Both the position numbers and the translations under genes were made by a program. Under the pieces are notes generated by a model. It did no database searches. It was not told the origin of the DNA and was given only the letters and a program-made list of their open reading frames with translations. Positions 25,648 to 33,643 of a stretch of DNA of 47,009 bases are shown here, piece by piece. Position 1 is the first letter of the stretch. Every line of letters begins with the position of its first letter. Source of the DNA: Carboxylicivirga fragile (GTDB taxonomy: Bacteria; Bacteroidota; Bacteroidia; Bacteroidales; Marinilabiliaceae); NCBI GenBank assembly GCA_025499625.1, contig JAFMVD010000047.1, positions 1-47,009 of the forward strand, written 5' to 3'.

Positions 25648-25673
25648 CTGTGCCCAGAGCGGGACTCGAACCC
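25648..25673 (-). tRNA. 3' remnant of a tRNA (probable attachment-site scar)
   Basis: Minus strand reads GGGTTCGAGTCCC then GCTCTGGGCACA: the T-arm (GGG-TTCGAGT-CCC), the 3' acceptor strand TCTGGGC and discriminator A, without encoded CCA. Homology ends inside the T-stem: the next bases (ATT) do not pair with GC, and no anticodon or D arm can be built upstream, so this is not a whole tRNA. TCTGGGC requires a 5' GCCCAGA, compatible with tRNA-Leu (inference). A tRNA 3' end with its terminator is the usual footprint of tyrosine-integrase attachment. Confidence 0.7.
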
Positions 25674-25930
25674 AATCTCTGACGCTCTTTATTATTAATC
25701 CACTACGAACATCATAATTTAAATGGTACCTTAAAGCTTGTAATGCATCCAAATGACCACAAGCAAAGTTAAATGATATTAGCGAAATAATAAAGATTAA
25801 TAATCACTAATTTACGAATTTTTAGTAATTTACAAAGAACCATACAGACGTTTTTTATAACATGCTGTTGCAAAGAGCAGATCCTAAGAAAATTTCTATT
25901 ATATTATTTTTAACGCATTTACAAAAAAAC

Positions 25931-26008
25931 TATATTTGAGGAGACAACTCAAAATTGTCTAAAGTTCAGATTACCTCGTCATTTTTATTTTAATGGCGAG
26001 GTATTTTT
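25931..26008 (+). ncRNA. candidate small RNA (promoter, hairpin, terminator)
   Basis: TATATTTG at 25931-25938 is a perfect -7 box. Shortly after come AGACAA-CTCAAAA-TTGTCT (25942-25960) and a terminator TACCTCGTCAT/ATGGCGAGGTA (25972-26003) with a T-run. No ORF of note is inside, so the transcript would be about 65 nt. The -33 region is weak (ATTTTTA rather than TTTG). The rest of the 25674-26227 gap, about 550 bp, shows no gene. Confidence 0.4.
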
Positions 26009-26227
26009 ATATATTCAAATTTCATAACAACCATTTAAATTAATTATTTACCTATTTCATATTTGTATAGTAGATATAAACTTACTTTTTTATGAATTTT
26101 CTAATAACGTACTAAATAGTTAGAACTATTAGTGGCCGTTGAAGGATTTACAAATTATTTAATTACATACAACCCCAATTTATATGATTTTTTTAATAAT
26201 TTAGTACAAGCTAAATATTATTAAGGT

Positions 26228-26500
26228 ATGAATAAACAAGAATTAGTTTCTGCAATAGCAGAAAAGGCAGGGATTACAAAAGTAGATGCAGAAAAAGCAG
26301 TTAATGCATTTGTTGAAACAACAAAAGAAACTCTTACTAAAAAGGAAAGCATCCAATTAATTGGATTCGGTACATTCTCAATTTCAGAACGTTCAGCAAG
26401 AACTGGCAGAAACCCACAAACAGGGAAAGAAATTCAGATAGCAGCAAAGAATGTAGCTAAATTCAAGGCAGGAAAAGCTTTGGATGAAAGTGTAAATTAG
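26228..26500 (+). CDS. HU family DNA-binding protein, copy B of a tandem pair
   Basis: A 90-residue HU nearly identical to copy A (three substitutions), with mostly synonymous differences at the DNA level, so the duplication is not brand new and both copies are under purifying selection. All DNA-binding arm residues are intact. It lies between the tRNA remnant and the relaxase gene, so it may belong to the conjugative element or be its chromosomal border gene; the window does not decide. The gene has its own terminator. Confidence 0.95.
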   Translation: MNKQELVSAIAEKAGITKVDAEKAVNAFVETTKETLTKKESIQLIGFGTFSISERSARTGRNPQTGKEIQIAAKNVAKFKAGKALDESVN

Positions 26501-26526
26501 GAATTTTCATTAGGCCTAAATAATAG

Positions 26527-26556
26527 AAGGCTATCTGTTGCGATAGCCTTTTTTTA
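26527..26556 (+). terminator. rho-independent terminator of HU copy B
   Basis: AAGGCTATC-TGTTGC-GATAGCCTT followed by seven Ts. Confidence 0.88.
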
Positions 26557-26604
26557 GTTACAATAAAACAACTCTCAAAGACAACTTACAATTTTACAAA
26601 AACA

Positions 26605-26680
26605 CATTCACAAGAAAATATCGTGAATGCAAAAACTGCCAAAAACATTTATGGTCAGACTTTATTACACCCTGGTCTGA
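26605..26680. repeat. two inverted repeats beyond the relaxase stop
   Basis: CATTCAC/GTGAATG (26605-26611 with 26623-26629) and TCAGAC/GTCTGA (26655-26660 with 26675-26680), the second also containing CTTTAT...ATAAAG. They lie between HU copy B and the relaxase stop at 26689. They may be relaxase operon terminators or protein-binding sites near an element end. Confidence 0.4.
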
Positions 26681-26688
26681 TAAAGATT

Positions 26689-28134
26689 TCATAACCGCCT
26701 ACCTTTTCTTTTATTAAACCGATGGCTCTTCCCTTGTTTTTTCAATTTATTTCGACCCTCCTCCCTACGCCAATAATTCGTTAGTTCAAGTAAAAACTGC
26801 CGATTAATCTTATCCCAACATCCTGATTGATTAGTCAGGTAGCGTTTTTCTGTGTTCGTCGTGACTCCTTCTAAATCCATCTTGGAAAAGAGGTATTCAA
26901 AATGAGCTTTAACTGCATTTTGAATGGCTTTTTTAGCCTTTTCATCATGACTTGACACTATCGCACTAAATTCATTACTAGAGCTTAAATCAAGCTTTTC
27001 AAAGCTAATATTTGGCTTTTTATTTCTTTCAGTTTTATTCATCTTATCCTTGTCGATCAATGCATCAACAATACTTTGACCTTTACCTTTAAGGTCTTGT
27101 GTATATTCTCTAATAATAGTATAAAACTGGTCATTACTGAGGGCAAAATCTTTTAATCGAACACTATATTTCTTTAAGATGAATTGAGCATCCACCACCA
27201 TTTTATCATTGGGCGAATAGATATTATAATTGCCATTTTTCGTTACTTTATAAAGGATCAGATCGTTTTTCAAAAAGGCTTTTCGAAGTTCCTCCTCTGT
27301 GTAAAAGCGATAGTTCTTTATCAGTCCTTTTATTGTTTGCTCTGTCTTTGACTTAAGTGCATTCTGCCTCTCTAAATTTAATTCTGTTTTATTGAATTGC
27401 ACCTTTTCCAAAGCCGCCTTCTCATTAAAATCAGACATATTGATGGGATGACGTAGCGTGACTCCTTCTTGATCCTTTACCAACACAGATTGTCCATTAG
27501 CCGATTCATAAATCTCCAGATTAGAGGCCTTGAGTATATCTAAGTACTCTTGTTTAGAAACAATATTAGAGCGATTCAATAGGCTAAATACTTGTTGAAT
27601 AGATTCCTTTAATTCAGCACTCTTTGAAGATGAAATTAAATTAAGAGCCATTTTTTTGCTTTGGGCTGTTTCCAACTGATATTTCAAATTAAGTTCCTTG
27701 ATAAAATCCTTAATAATATATCGGTCATTACTATTCTTAATCTGCCTTCGTGTATTCACATCAATGCGAGTTGACACCACATGATAATGTTCCCGCTTAA
27801 TATCCTGATGTCGATAGACGTAATAAGGTTGCTGTCCATATCCCAGCTTGCACATTAACGCATCTATTTCTGCTTTTAAACTGCTTGGCTCAATTCGATC
27901 CAAATCAGAACTAGCAGGGTTAATTGATAGGTGAAAACATTTGTGTTTGGCTCTGTTATTTCCGTCTTCAATCTGAGTTAAGATGTTCAGACGAAATGCC
28001 TTTTCATACATAAAAGGATTCGCGCAATTAGCATTGGCAAAAGCAAAGAAAAGGGCCTCATTCTTCTCTACCTTTTCTTCATTATAGTAAAAGACTCTTT
28101 CCGTGTTAAGTGATTGATGAATCTTAATGATCAT
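26689..28134 (-). CDS. relaxase / mobilisation nuclease (MOBP-like)
   Basis: A 481-residue protein that would nick and covalently lead the transferred strand at oriT. Residues 1-130 form the relaxase domain: FHLSINP (about 67-73) and the metal site H109-x-D111...H116-x-H118 (RHQDIKREHYHVV), matching the HxD-x4-HxH pattern of MOBP relaxases in this phylum. The candidate catalytic Tyr (Tyr43 of FMYEKAFRLN or nearby) cannot be fixed by eye. The rest is a long charged helical tail ending in a basic KKQGKSHRFNKRKGRRL. Start codon directly abuts the MobC stop (TAA-ATG), so the two are translationally coupled. Confidence 0.88.
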   Translation of the reverse strand: MIIKIHQSLNTERVFYYNEEKVEKNEALFFAFANANCANPFMYEKAFRLNILTQIEDGNNRAKHKCFHLSINPASSDLDRIEPSSLKAEIDALMCKLGYGQQPYYVYRHQDIKREHYHVVSTRIDVNTRRQIKNSNDRYIIKDFIKELNLKYQLETAQSKKMALNLISSSKSAELKESIQQVFSLLNRSNIVSKQEYLDILKASNLEIYESANGQSVLVKDQEGVTLRHPINMSDFNEKAALEKVQFNKTELNLERQNALKSKTEQTIKGLIKNYRFYTEEELRKAFLKNDLILYKVTKNGNYNIYSPNDKMVVDAQFILKKYSVRLKDFALSNDQFYTIIREYTQDLKGKGQSIVDALIDKDKMNKTERNKKPNISFEKLDLSSSNEFSAIVSSHDEKAKKAIQNAVKAHFEYLFSKMDLEGVTTNTEKRYLTNQSGCWDKINRQFLLELTNYWRREEGRNKLKKQGKSHRFNKRKGRRL

Positions 28135-28515
28135 TTAAAGACGTATTACCTTCAAGTAATTAGAAAGAACAGAAACCGCTTCCTTATGCAGTTGATAGCA
28201 TTCTTGAATTTTCATCTTATCCTCTTCGCTTAGCATATAGGTGTTATAGGCATTTAACTTATGGGCAACCTGGTTCATGTTATTACCCACTTTTGCCAGT
28301 TGATAATCCAATCGTCTAAACACTTGAAAGTATTCTTCACTGACTGTAATGTGTTTAACAAGTCTTTTTTTCAATAGTCGATTTCTTGCAAAATCGCTTA
28401 AGGTGGAAAATCGTTCATGCCGAAATTGCTTCTGAATATCTTTTTTCTCTCTTTCACTTACACGGATAATTATAAAACTTGATAGCTTTTCCTGAGGGAT
28501 GATTTTCGGTCGCAT
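28135..28515 (-). CDS. MobC-like relaxosome accessory protein
   Basis: A 126-residue protein. The N-terminal half resembles a ribbon-helix-helix DNA-binding segment (FIIIRVSEREKKDIQKQFRHERFSTLSDFARNRLL), and the C-terminal half has the family signature LAKVGNNMNQVAHKLNAY. Such proteins bind near nic and help the relaxase melt oriT. It is immediately upstream of the relaxase gene with no gap, and the candidate oriT lies 52-91 bp ahead of its start. Confidence 0.85.
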   Translation of the reverse strand: MRPKIIPQEKLSSFIIIRVSEREKKDIQKQFRHERFSTLSDFARNRLLKKRLVKHITVSEEYFQVFRRLDYQLAKVGNNMNQVAHKLNAYNTYMLSEEDKMKIQECYQLHKEAVSVLSNYLKVIRL

Positions 28516-28566
28516 TGGTTATTTTTGGCTTTCACTAATGAATCATTTTTTTTATCACCTCGTAGA

Positions 28567-28606
28567 GCAAGAACAAGCGTTTTTGTATCACAAAAACATA
28601 TCTTGC
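28567..28606 (+). other. candidate oriT: hairpin plus nic-like sequence
   Basis: GTTTTTGT-ATC-ACAAAAAC (28579-28597) is a perfect 8-bp hairpin nested inside GCAAGA...TCTTGC (28567-28572 with 28601-28606). Just beyond it TATCTTG/C (28599-28606) fits the MOBP/IncP nic consensus YATCYTG^Y, with nicking predicted between 28605 and 28606. It lies in the 202-bp gap ahead of the mobC-relaxase pair, the usual oriT place. Not tested against a known Bacteroidota oriT. Confidence 0.5.
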
Positions 28607-28717
28607 CTGTACTTCGTTAGAGATATCCTTCATCTATTTCTAAAAAGAAAAAAGCAACTAATAAAAAAGGAAAAGGGGACATACCTCTTTTCCTTTTACG
28701 TTTTGGATTAGGCATAA

Positions 28718-29401
28718 TCAGCCTCCCACTTTAGCAGCCTTACTTTGCTTTTGTGTTTCCGATTTCTCTTGTTTTTGCCCTGCCTTTTTCTCCTGCTTAA
28801 AATCAGAAAAGCGAATATTTCGTTCTGCCGGATCAATTTGAAGCGCTGCTGAAAATTTCTTATCATTCCGACCCGTCATGCCTTTCAATTGCACCTTCTC
28901 ACCATTGCTTAGTTTCTCCTTCTGAGAGGCTGTCAGTGTAACTCCCTTAATTCTATCAGCCACCTGGATGTTCTTTTGCTTAAGGGGTATGATCTCATTG
29001 GTTTTTGAATCAATACCAATGTAGTATTTATCCTTCTTGCCGTTAAAGTCTTGCATTTCTAAAGCCTTACCTAAATTACGATCATTAATCAAAGCTGATT
29101 TTTCATCTTTGGTGAAGGTATGGCCCATGAAACTATCTGGAATATGCAGGCGCTGAATGGGATGAATCCTCACCTTCATCTCCCCTTCTTCCTTTTGAAG
29201 GCGTATTTTAGCCGGTATACGATAGCTTTCATCATTGATTTTGGCATTAACGGTATAAAGCTTTTGTGAGCGAAAACCGTTCAAAAAATCAGTTAATTCC
29301 TTTTGCTCCATCTTGGTGATAAAATCTCGTTTAACACCTGCCTTTTCAAGCTTATCCAAGGGTACCTCTTCTAATTTGTAACGTGTGTTTTGTTCCATCA
29401 T
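28718..29401 (-). CDS. DUF4099/DUF3945-type element protein
   Basis: A 227-residue basic protein. DUF4099-like start (YKLEEVPLDKLEKAGVKRDFI) and DUF3945-like repeats: HTFTKDEKSALINDRNLGKALEM, GVTLTASQKEKLSNGEKVQLKGMTGR, and FSAALQIDPAERNIRFSDF, then a Lys/Gln/Glu-rich tail. Proteins of this kind are common beside mobilisation genes in Bacteroidota elements; their role is not known. It lies 29 bp downstream of the coupling protein gene in the same direction. Confidence 0.75.
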   Translation of the reverse strand: MMEQNTRYKLEEVPLDKLEKAGVKRDFITKMEQKELTDFLNGFRSQKLYTVNAKINDESYRIPAKIRLQKEEGEMKVRIHPIQRLHIPDSFMGHTFTKDEKSALINDRNLGKALEMQDFNGKKDKYYIGIDSKTNEIIPLKQKNIQVADRIKGVTLTASQKEKLSNGEKVQLKGMTGRNDKKFSAALQIDPAERNIRFSDFKQEKKAGQKQEKSETQKQSKAAKVGG

Positions 29402-29430
29402 ATCTGTATTTATGGTTCAACATTAAATGC

Positions 29431-31353
29431 TTAGTTATGGCCGTTTATTCGCTTTTGACAAATGGCTTGAATGTCATTGTAGATGCGGGTTCTATTTCGC
29501 TGAAGAATAAGTGCTTTGTTATCAAAATGGTAGTAGACTGGCATCGATACAGTTGGCTTATATCCCTTCGTATCAACTTTAATTAGCGCATTGAAATTTT
29601 TTCGCTCGATGGGGTACTTAAAACTATCAGCCACCTGTCCAATCATATGACCTTGTGGCAAAGTGGCCATCTTTCCCTCAGGCACTAAAAAATCCATCTG
29701 TGTTGAAAAGGTAGAGGACTGTGTGCTTCTATTGATACTGAGAGATTGCCGCTCTTGCAGTACTTTGCCCATACGATTCTGCATGTATCTGGCTGTTTCC
29801 CCAGAGGCTTGACCCGAGAACACATTGCCAATATTGGTCAGTATCGCATTGGCGGCTTCTTTGCCGTAATCTCGAATAAGTTGATCTATGGTTTGTATAC
29901 CAAGTAATGTTGAAATACGATTACTTCTGGCTGTTGCAATCAATGTGTCCAACCCCCTAAAATAAATAGTCGGTAACTCATCAAATATTAGTGAAGACGC
30001 TTGTTGATCTTTTTTATTGATGATCTTCAGCATACGCGTAATAAACAATGACAAGACTGCTCCATATATTTCAATACGCAATGGGTTATTGGCCAGACAA
30101 AGCACCTTTGGGGATAATGGATTATTAATGTCTAATGAAAAGTCATCTCCCGAGCATATCCAGTAAATTTCTGGAGTAATAATTTTCGAAATGGCAATCT
30201 TCAAACTACCCAACTGCCCTTCCAGCTGTTCCTGAGCTCCACGGTGATAGGCATTGATAAAAGGATTAATAATATTAACCACATCTTGTTCTGTCCCCAT
30301 GACATCAAAAAGTTCTTCATAATCCAACTGCAAAAGTTCGATAGCATGCGGCAGAGTGCAGAAACGTCCACCTTCATAGCGTTTTAAAAACCAAATGACA
30401 GCTGCAAAAAAGGTCACGGCTGATTCTGAGAAAAACTCACCTTGTTTACGAATCCATTCACGGTTCAGGTTATACAAGATGGTACGAGATGCTTCAAAGG
30501 CATCTATTGGACTATCCATGAGTTCAGGTGCCAAGGGGTTGCACCTTAGGCTTTTTTCAATGTCATCTAGATTGATTACGCAAAACTGGGTTTTCATTGG
30601 CAAACTACCATTAACCCTTTCACGCAAGAAGCGACTATAGGCCAATTGGGATAGATCAGGGAACTTAAAATCATAGACACACATAGCAAAACCTTTTTGC
30701 AGATGCTGGGTAATGAAAGGCTGAACTACGCTATATGACTTCCCCGATCCTGGTGTTCCAATTACCATGCTCGCCCGAAAGGGATTAACCACATTAATCC
30801 AGCCTTGTCTTTCTTTTTGTTGATGCACATAGCTAATGGGAAGATTAACCGACCAATGATTGTATTTCAAGTCTTCTTCTTGCAGAAAGCTTTCATTGCC
30901 TTCATTAAACCGATCTTTCATCAGGTTTACATTGATCAACTTAGATACATTGTCAAAGCCAACATTTAGCATCACAAAAGACCCCACTGAGAGAATGATA
31001 TAGGCCAATACTTGAGAAGGCAAAAGCAGTATGCTAATCCAATAAAAAAACAAGCCTGTCAATATCTGAAGTACAATGGTGGTAACACTTAAGTCTGGTT
31101 TCTTCTGCGCTTTGGTTCCCATACAAGTTACTAGCAGTATCAGTGAGCAGACTAGTTTTGACAAGGTGATATCGGATAAAAAACGCAGTTTCAACAAGCG
31201 TTCAAATACCACATCCAATCCTTTGAGGTAAAATTTATGCGCCACAAAGTAATCCAAACAGGTAAGGTAGATAGATAAAAAAAGCAGCATATAACTCATA
31301 AAGCGAAAGGCTTCATGCAGGCGTATAAGTTGTGTTCCCTCTGTTTGAGACAT
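29431..31353 (-). CDS. type IV coupling protein (VirD4/TraG-type ATPase)
   Basis: A 640-residue inner-membrane ATPase that links the relaxosome to the secretion channel. N-terminal membrane helices at about 18-40, 62-80, 90-115 and 116-140. Walker A GTPGSGKS at 199-206 (VIGTPGSGKSYSVVQPFI), a Walker B type segment ASSLIFDELPTIYF, and ATARSNRISTLLGIQTIDQL with the TraM-recognition region downstream (GNVFSGQASGETARYMQNRMG). In CTnDOT-like elements this gene is often called mobC or traG-like; I leave the symbol empty. It is downstream of traN with a 38-bp gap. Confidence 0.9.
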   Translation of the reverse strand: MSQTEGTQLIRLHEAFRFMSYMLLFLSIYLTCLDYFVAHKFYLKGLDVVFERLLKLRFLSDITLSKLVCSLILLVTCMGTKAQKKPDLSVTTIVLQILTGLFFYWISILLLPSQVLAYIILSVGSFVMLNVGFDNVSKLINVNLMKDRFNEGNESFLQEEDLKYNHWSVNLPISYVHQQKERQGWINVVNPFRASMVIGTPGSGKSYSVVQPFITQHLQKGFAMCVYDFKFPDLSQLAYSRFLRERVNGSLPMKTQFCVINLDDIEKSLRCNPLAPELMDSPIDAFEASRTILYNLNREWIRKQGEFFSESAVTFFAAVIWFLKRYEGGRFCTLPHAIELLQLDYEELFDVMGTEQDVVNIINPFINAYHRGAQEQLEGQLGSLKIAISKIITPEIYWICSGDDFSLDINNPLSPKVLCLANNPLRIEIYGAVLSLFITRMLKIINKKDQQASSLIFDELPTIYFRGLDTLIATARSNRISTLLGIQTIDQLIRDYGKEAANAILTNIGNVFSGQASGETARYMQNRMGKVLQERQSLSINRSTQSSTFSTQMDFLVPEGKMATLPQGHMIGQVADSFKYPIERKNFNALIKVDTKGYKPTVSMPVYYHFDNKALILQRNRTRIYNDIQAICQKRINGHN

Positions 31354-31391
31354 GACAATTAGTTAATTGATTTAGTATTGTGATCTTTTAC

Positions 31392-32192
31392 TTATTGAAG
31401 GTAAGCCGCTTTGACAATGGCTTTATTATTAAAATTTAGGGTTAAATCGCGCCCTGTGTAACCCGAGGTTTGCTCTTTTAACAAGACTTCCACTTCTTTA
31501 TGTTTTGGGATGCTAAAGGATTTAAAAACCAGGATAACAATACTTGTATATTGAGGCTTAATGAAAAGTATCTTCTGAGAAACCTGGATTGGTTCAAGCA
31601 TATATTCCTGTACATTGGCTGCTTTCTTTGGGCGTTTGTCTCGCATTAAAAAAACCGGGCACTCCCCTCGATAGATCAGGTTAGAGTTATTCTTCACGTT
31701 TAGTTTCATAAAAAGTAAATCATGCTTAACACAAATACCTTCCAATACCAACTCAATATCATTTTCTTTAACCTTGCTAATTGAACGTTTCAATTCCATT
31801 GTCTGCATTCTATTAATAGCACTTTGAATCTTATGAAGGGGCATCGCTGATTGTGACAATCCTAAGAAGGCTTCACCCTTAAAATCATTAAGGTTTATCT
31901 TCAAAGCACTCGTTTTATGATAACTCACTTCAAATGCATAGAGTTTATCCTGACATACAAGGGTCAAAGAAGACGTATCCGTAAATATCTCAAGTGCTTT
32001 CAATCGAACTATATTGGGATAATCGTCAATCGTTTCGGCTATTAGTTTTTCTGCATTACCCACCTGCACATAACTAACGGCAGCTGGACAAAGCAGGTGA
32101 ACAACCGTTTGCTCATTGACTTTAATTAGGTTATTTGCCGATACTAAGGCACTAATCAAAAGGGCTTGTATAAGAATTATAGATACTTTCAT
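31392..32192 (-). CDS. traN: conjugative transposon TraN-like protein
   Basis: A 266-residue protein with a signal peptide (about 1-19). It matches the DUF4138/TraN family: VNEQTVVHLLCPAAVSYVQVGN, VRLKALE, LYAFEVSY, LVLEGICVKHDLLFMKLNVKNNSNLIYRGE, and IVILVFKSFSIPKHKEVEVLLKE. TraN is a periplasmic or outer-membrane part of the mating channel, comparable to VirB9. It lies 27 bp downstream of traM on the same strand. Confidence 0.85.
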   Translation of the reverse strand: MKVSIILIQALLISALVSANNLIKVNEQTVVHLLCPAAVSYVQVGNAEKLIAETIDDYPNIVRLKALEIFTDTSSLTLVCQDKLYAFEVSYHKTSALKINLNDFKGEAFLGLSQSAMPLHKIQSAINRMQTMELKRSISKVKENDIELVLEGICVKHDLLFMKLNVKNNSNLIYRGECPVFLMRDKRPKKAANVQEYMLEPIQVSQKILFIKPQYTSIVILVFKSFSIPKHKEVEVLLKEQTSGYTGRDLTLNFNNKAIVKAAYLQ

Positions 32193-32219
32193 AATGTGGC
32201 TTTTACTGGTCTAGATTGA

Positions 32220-33353
32220 TTAATCATTTTGAAGAATGACAACGGTGTTTTTTCTGAGGTTCACCTTTTTTAACCTGACTCGTTTCATCATGTTTTTACT
32301 TAGATCATTGGCGGCATTTATTCCCATATAAGCCATTGGATCGTCTGTTGGTGTCAGCAAAACAGATGGATTAATATCACCTGCCACATCCTGATAGACT
32401 TTTCGTGCTACATTATCCGGCACATACAAACCTTTAATACCATCCATATCATAGACACTAAGTTTAACTGCTAGGAAATTATCTCGTTTGGGAATACTGC
32501 TAATGTATATCTGCAATCGTTCATTATCTGTCTTACACAGTCCATACACCAGGGTATTGGCTTTGATTTGCTGGCCATTTATTTCTGTATCGTTTAAAAG
32601 GCGCAACATGATACGATTGCCTGTCATGACTTTACTATCTTCTACTATTTGAGCTTTTAGGGATTGATGAGCATTGCTATTCTTGTTAAAACCAGATGTC
32701 GTTTTAATCTTTACTTCAAAGCCTTTCTGTTTTCTCCTATGTAGCTTTTCATATTGGTTTAGCACCATTTGCTTTTCTTGCAACTGCATTTGCATGGAGT
32801 CTTTCTGGCGGATCAGCTGTTCATGCTCGCTCAATAGATCTTGTAATTCCTCCAGCTCAATTGGTTGGCTACGAGCGTGTCTTTTCTGTTTAGCCTTCGG
32901 GGGCCGTTGACCGCTTATTCGTTTGGCATCACTTATATTTTGGGCATTTTGACTCTCATGACTGACGCTTCCTTGTGCTTCATTCAAAGCTTGTCTTGAT
33001 CGCTCCTCTTGTATTTTAATACGCTCCATCAAGACCTCTGTAGCGCCTTGTTTATCAAGATTCTTCACCTGCTGAATGGTTGCATCACTTATTGTCGTAT
33101 CCACATTGAGTTCAACAATAGTTGGTGTTTCCACCGTTTCCATCTGCTGATAGGCTTCTTTTTTATCCATTATTTTGATATTCCGATTTGCATCGGGTAA
33201 TTGATAATTGGCCCCATTGAATGTTTTGTTTGCAGATTTAATGCTTGCTTGTCCTTGACCTCCTCCAAGGATGTAAAAAATTAGCACCACAAAGGGCAAT
33301 GCCAATAAGGGTAGAATAAACAAGCCTTTATTTTTTTTGATGAGTGTCTTCAT
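32220..33353 (-). CDS. traM: conjugative transposon TraM-like protein
   Basis: A 377-residue protein: short cytoplasmic start, one transmembrane helix (about 11-31), a Gln/Lys-rich linker with a long coiled coil (about 165-210, LEELQDLLSEHEQLIRQKDSMQMQLQEK in overlapping heptads), then a C-terminal beta domain (NRIMLRLLNDTEINGQQIKANTLVYGLCK, YVPDNVARKVYQDVAGD) as in VirB10-like TraM proteins. The start codon lies 26 bp inside the end of traL, so translation is coupled. Role: scaffold of the mating channel across the envelope. Confidence 0.88.
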   Translation of the reverse strand: MKTLIKKNKGLFILPLLALPFVVLIFYILGGGQGQASIKSANKTFNGANYQLPDANRNIKIMDKKEAYQQMETVETPTIVELNVDTTISDATIQQVKNLDKQGATEVLMERIKIQEERSRQALNEAQGSVSHESQNAQNISDAKRISGQRPPKAKQKRHARSQPIELEELQDLLSEHEQLIRQKDSMQMQLQEKQMVLNQYEKLHRRKQKGFEVKIKTTSGFNKNSNAHQSLKAQIVEDSKVMTGNRIMLRLLNDTEINGQQIKANTLVYGLCKTDNERLQIYISSIPKRDNFLAVKLSVYDMDGIKGLYVPDNVARKVYQDVAGDINPSVLLTPTDDPMAYMGINAANDLSKNMMKRVRLKKVNLRKNTVVILQND

Positions 33354-33624
33354 GGATTTGCTGATTTAAAAGTTGTTCAAACGAATCGACTGGCAGTTCA
33401 AATGGACTGTCCATCTTTAAACTATCTTCTTGATGCCTCAAGGTGTCTAATTGTAAAACTCCTTGATGGCCAAGTCCCATTTTATCACCTATGAAAAAGG
33501 ACAGTAAAAACAAGACAAAGAATACTCCCAGAATACTCAGCCATTTAATTTGGCGTTTACCCTTACTTAAAGTCTTGTCCTTCTGTTCCACTCTGATGAG
33601 CCACTGTTTAATCTTCTTATTCAT
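33328..33624 (-). CDS. conjugative transposon TraL-like (DUF3989) protein
   Basis: The start is chosen at 33624 (MNKKIKQWLIRVEQKDKTLSKG), just after the traK stop at 33644; the open frame extends back to 33687 but the extra 21 residues overlap traK and look unlike family members. This gives 98 residues with one transmembrane helix (about 30-47, WLSILGVFFVLFLLSFFIG) and a soluble C-terminal tail. It lies in the traK-traL-traM order seen in CTnDOT. TraL assignment rests on size, membrane topology and order. Confidence 0.65.
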   Translation of the reverse strand: MNKKIKQWLIRVEQKDKTLSKGKRQIKWLSILGVFFVLFLLSFFIGDKMGLGHQGVLQLDTLRHQEDSLKMDSPFELPVDSFEQLLNQQIHEDTHQKK

Positions 33625-33643
33625 CACTTGTGTTTTTAATGAA

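Noticed and set aside
25648-25740. A complete tRNA gene on the minus strand
   Set aside because: Only the T-loop, three T-stem pairs and the 3' acceptor strand are present; no D-arm, anticodon arm or 5' GCCCAGA is found upstream.
28499-28711. Plus-strand 70-codon ORF across the gap ahead of mobC
   Set aside because: It overlaps the start of mobC, covers the hairpin and nic-like sequence, and its peptide is low-complexity Phe/Leu/Lys without any family feature.
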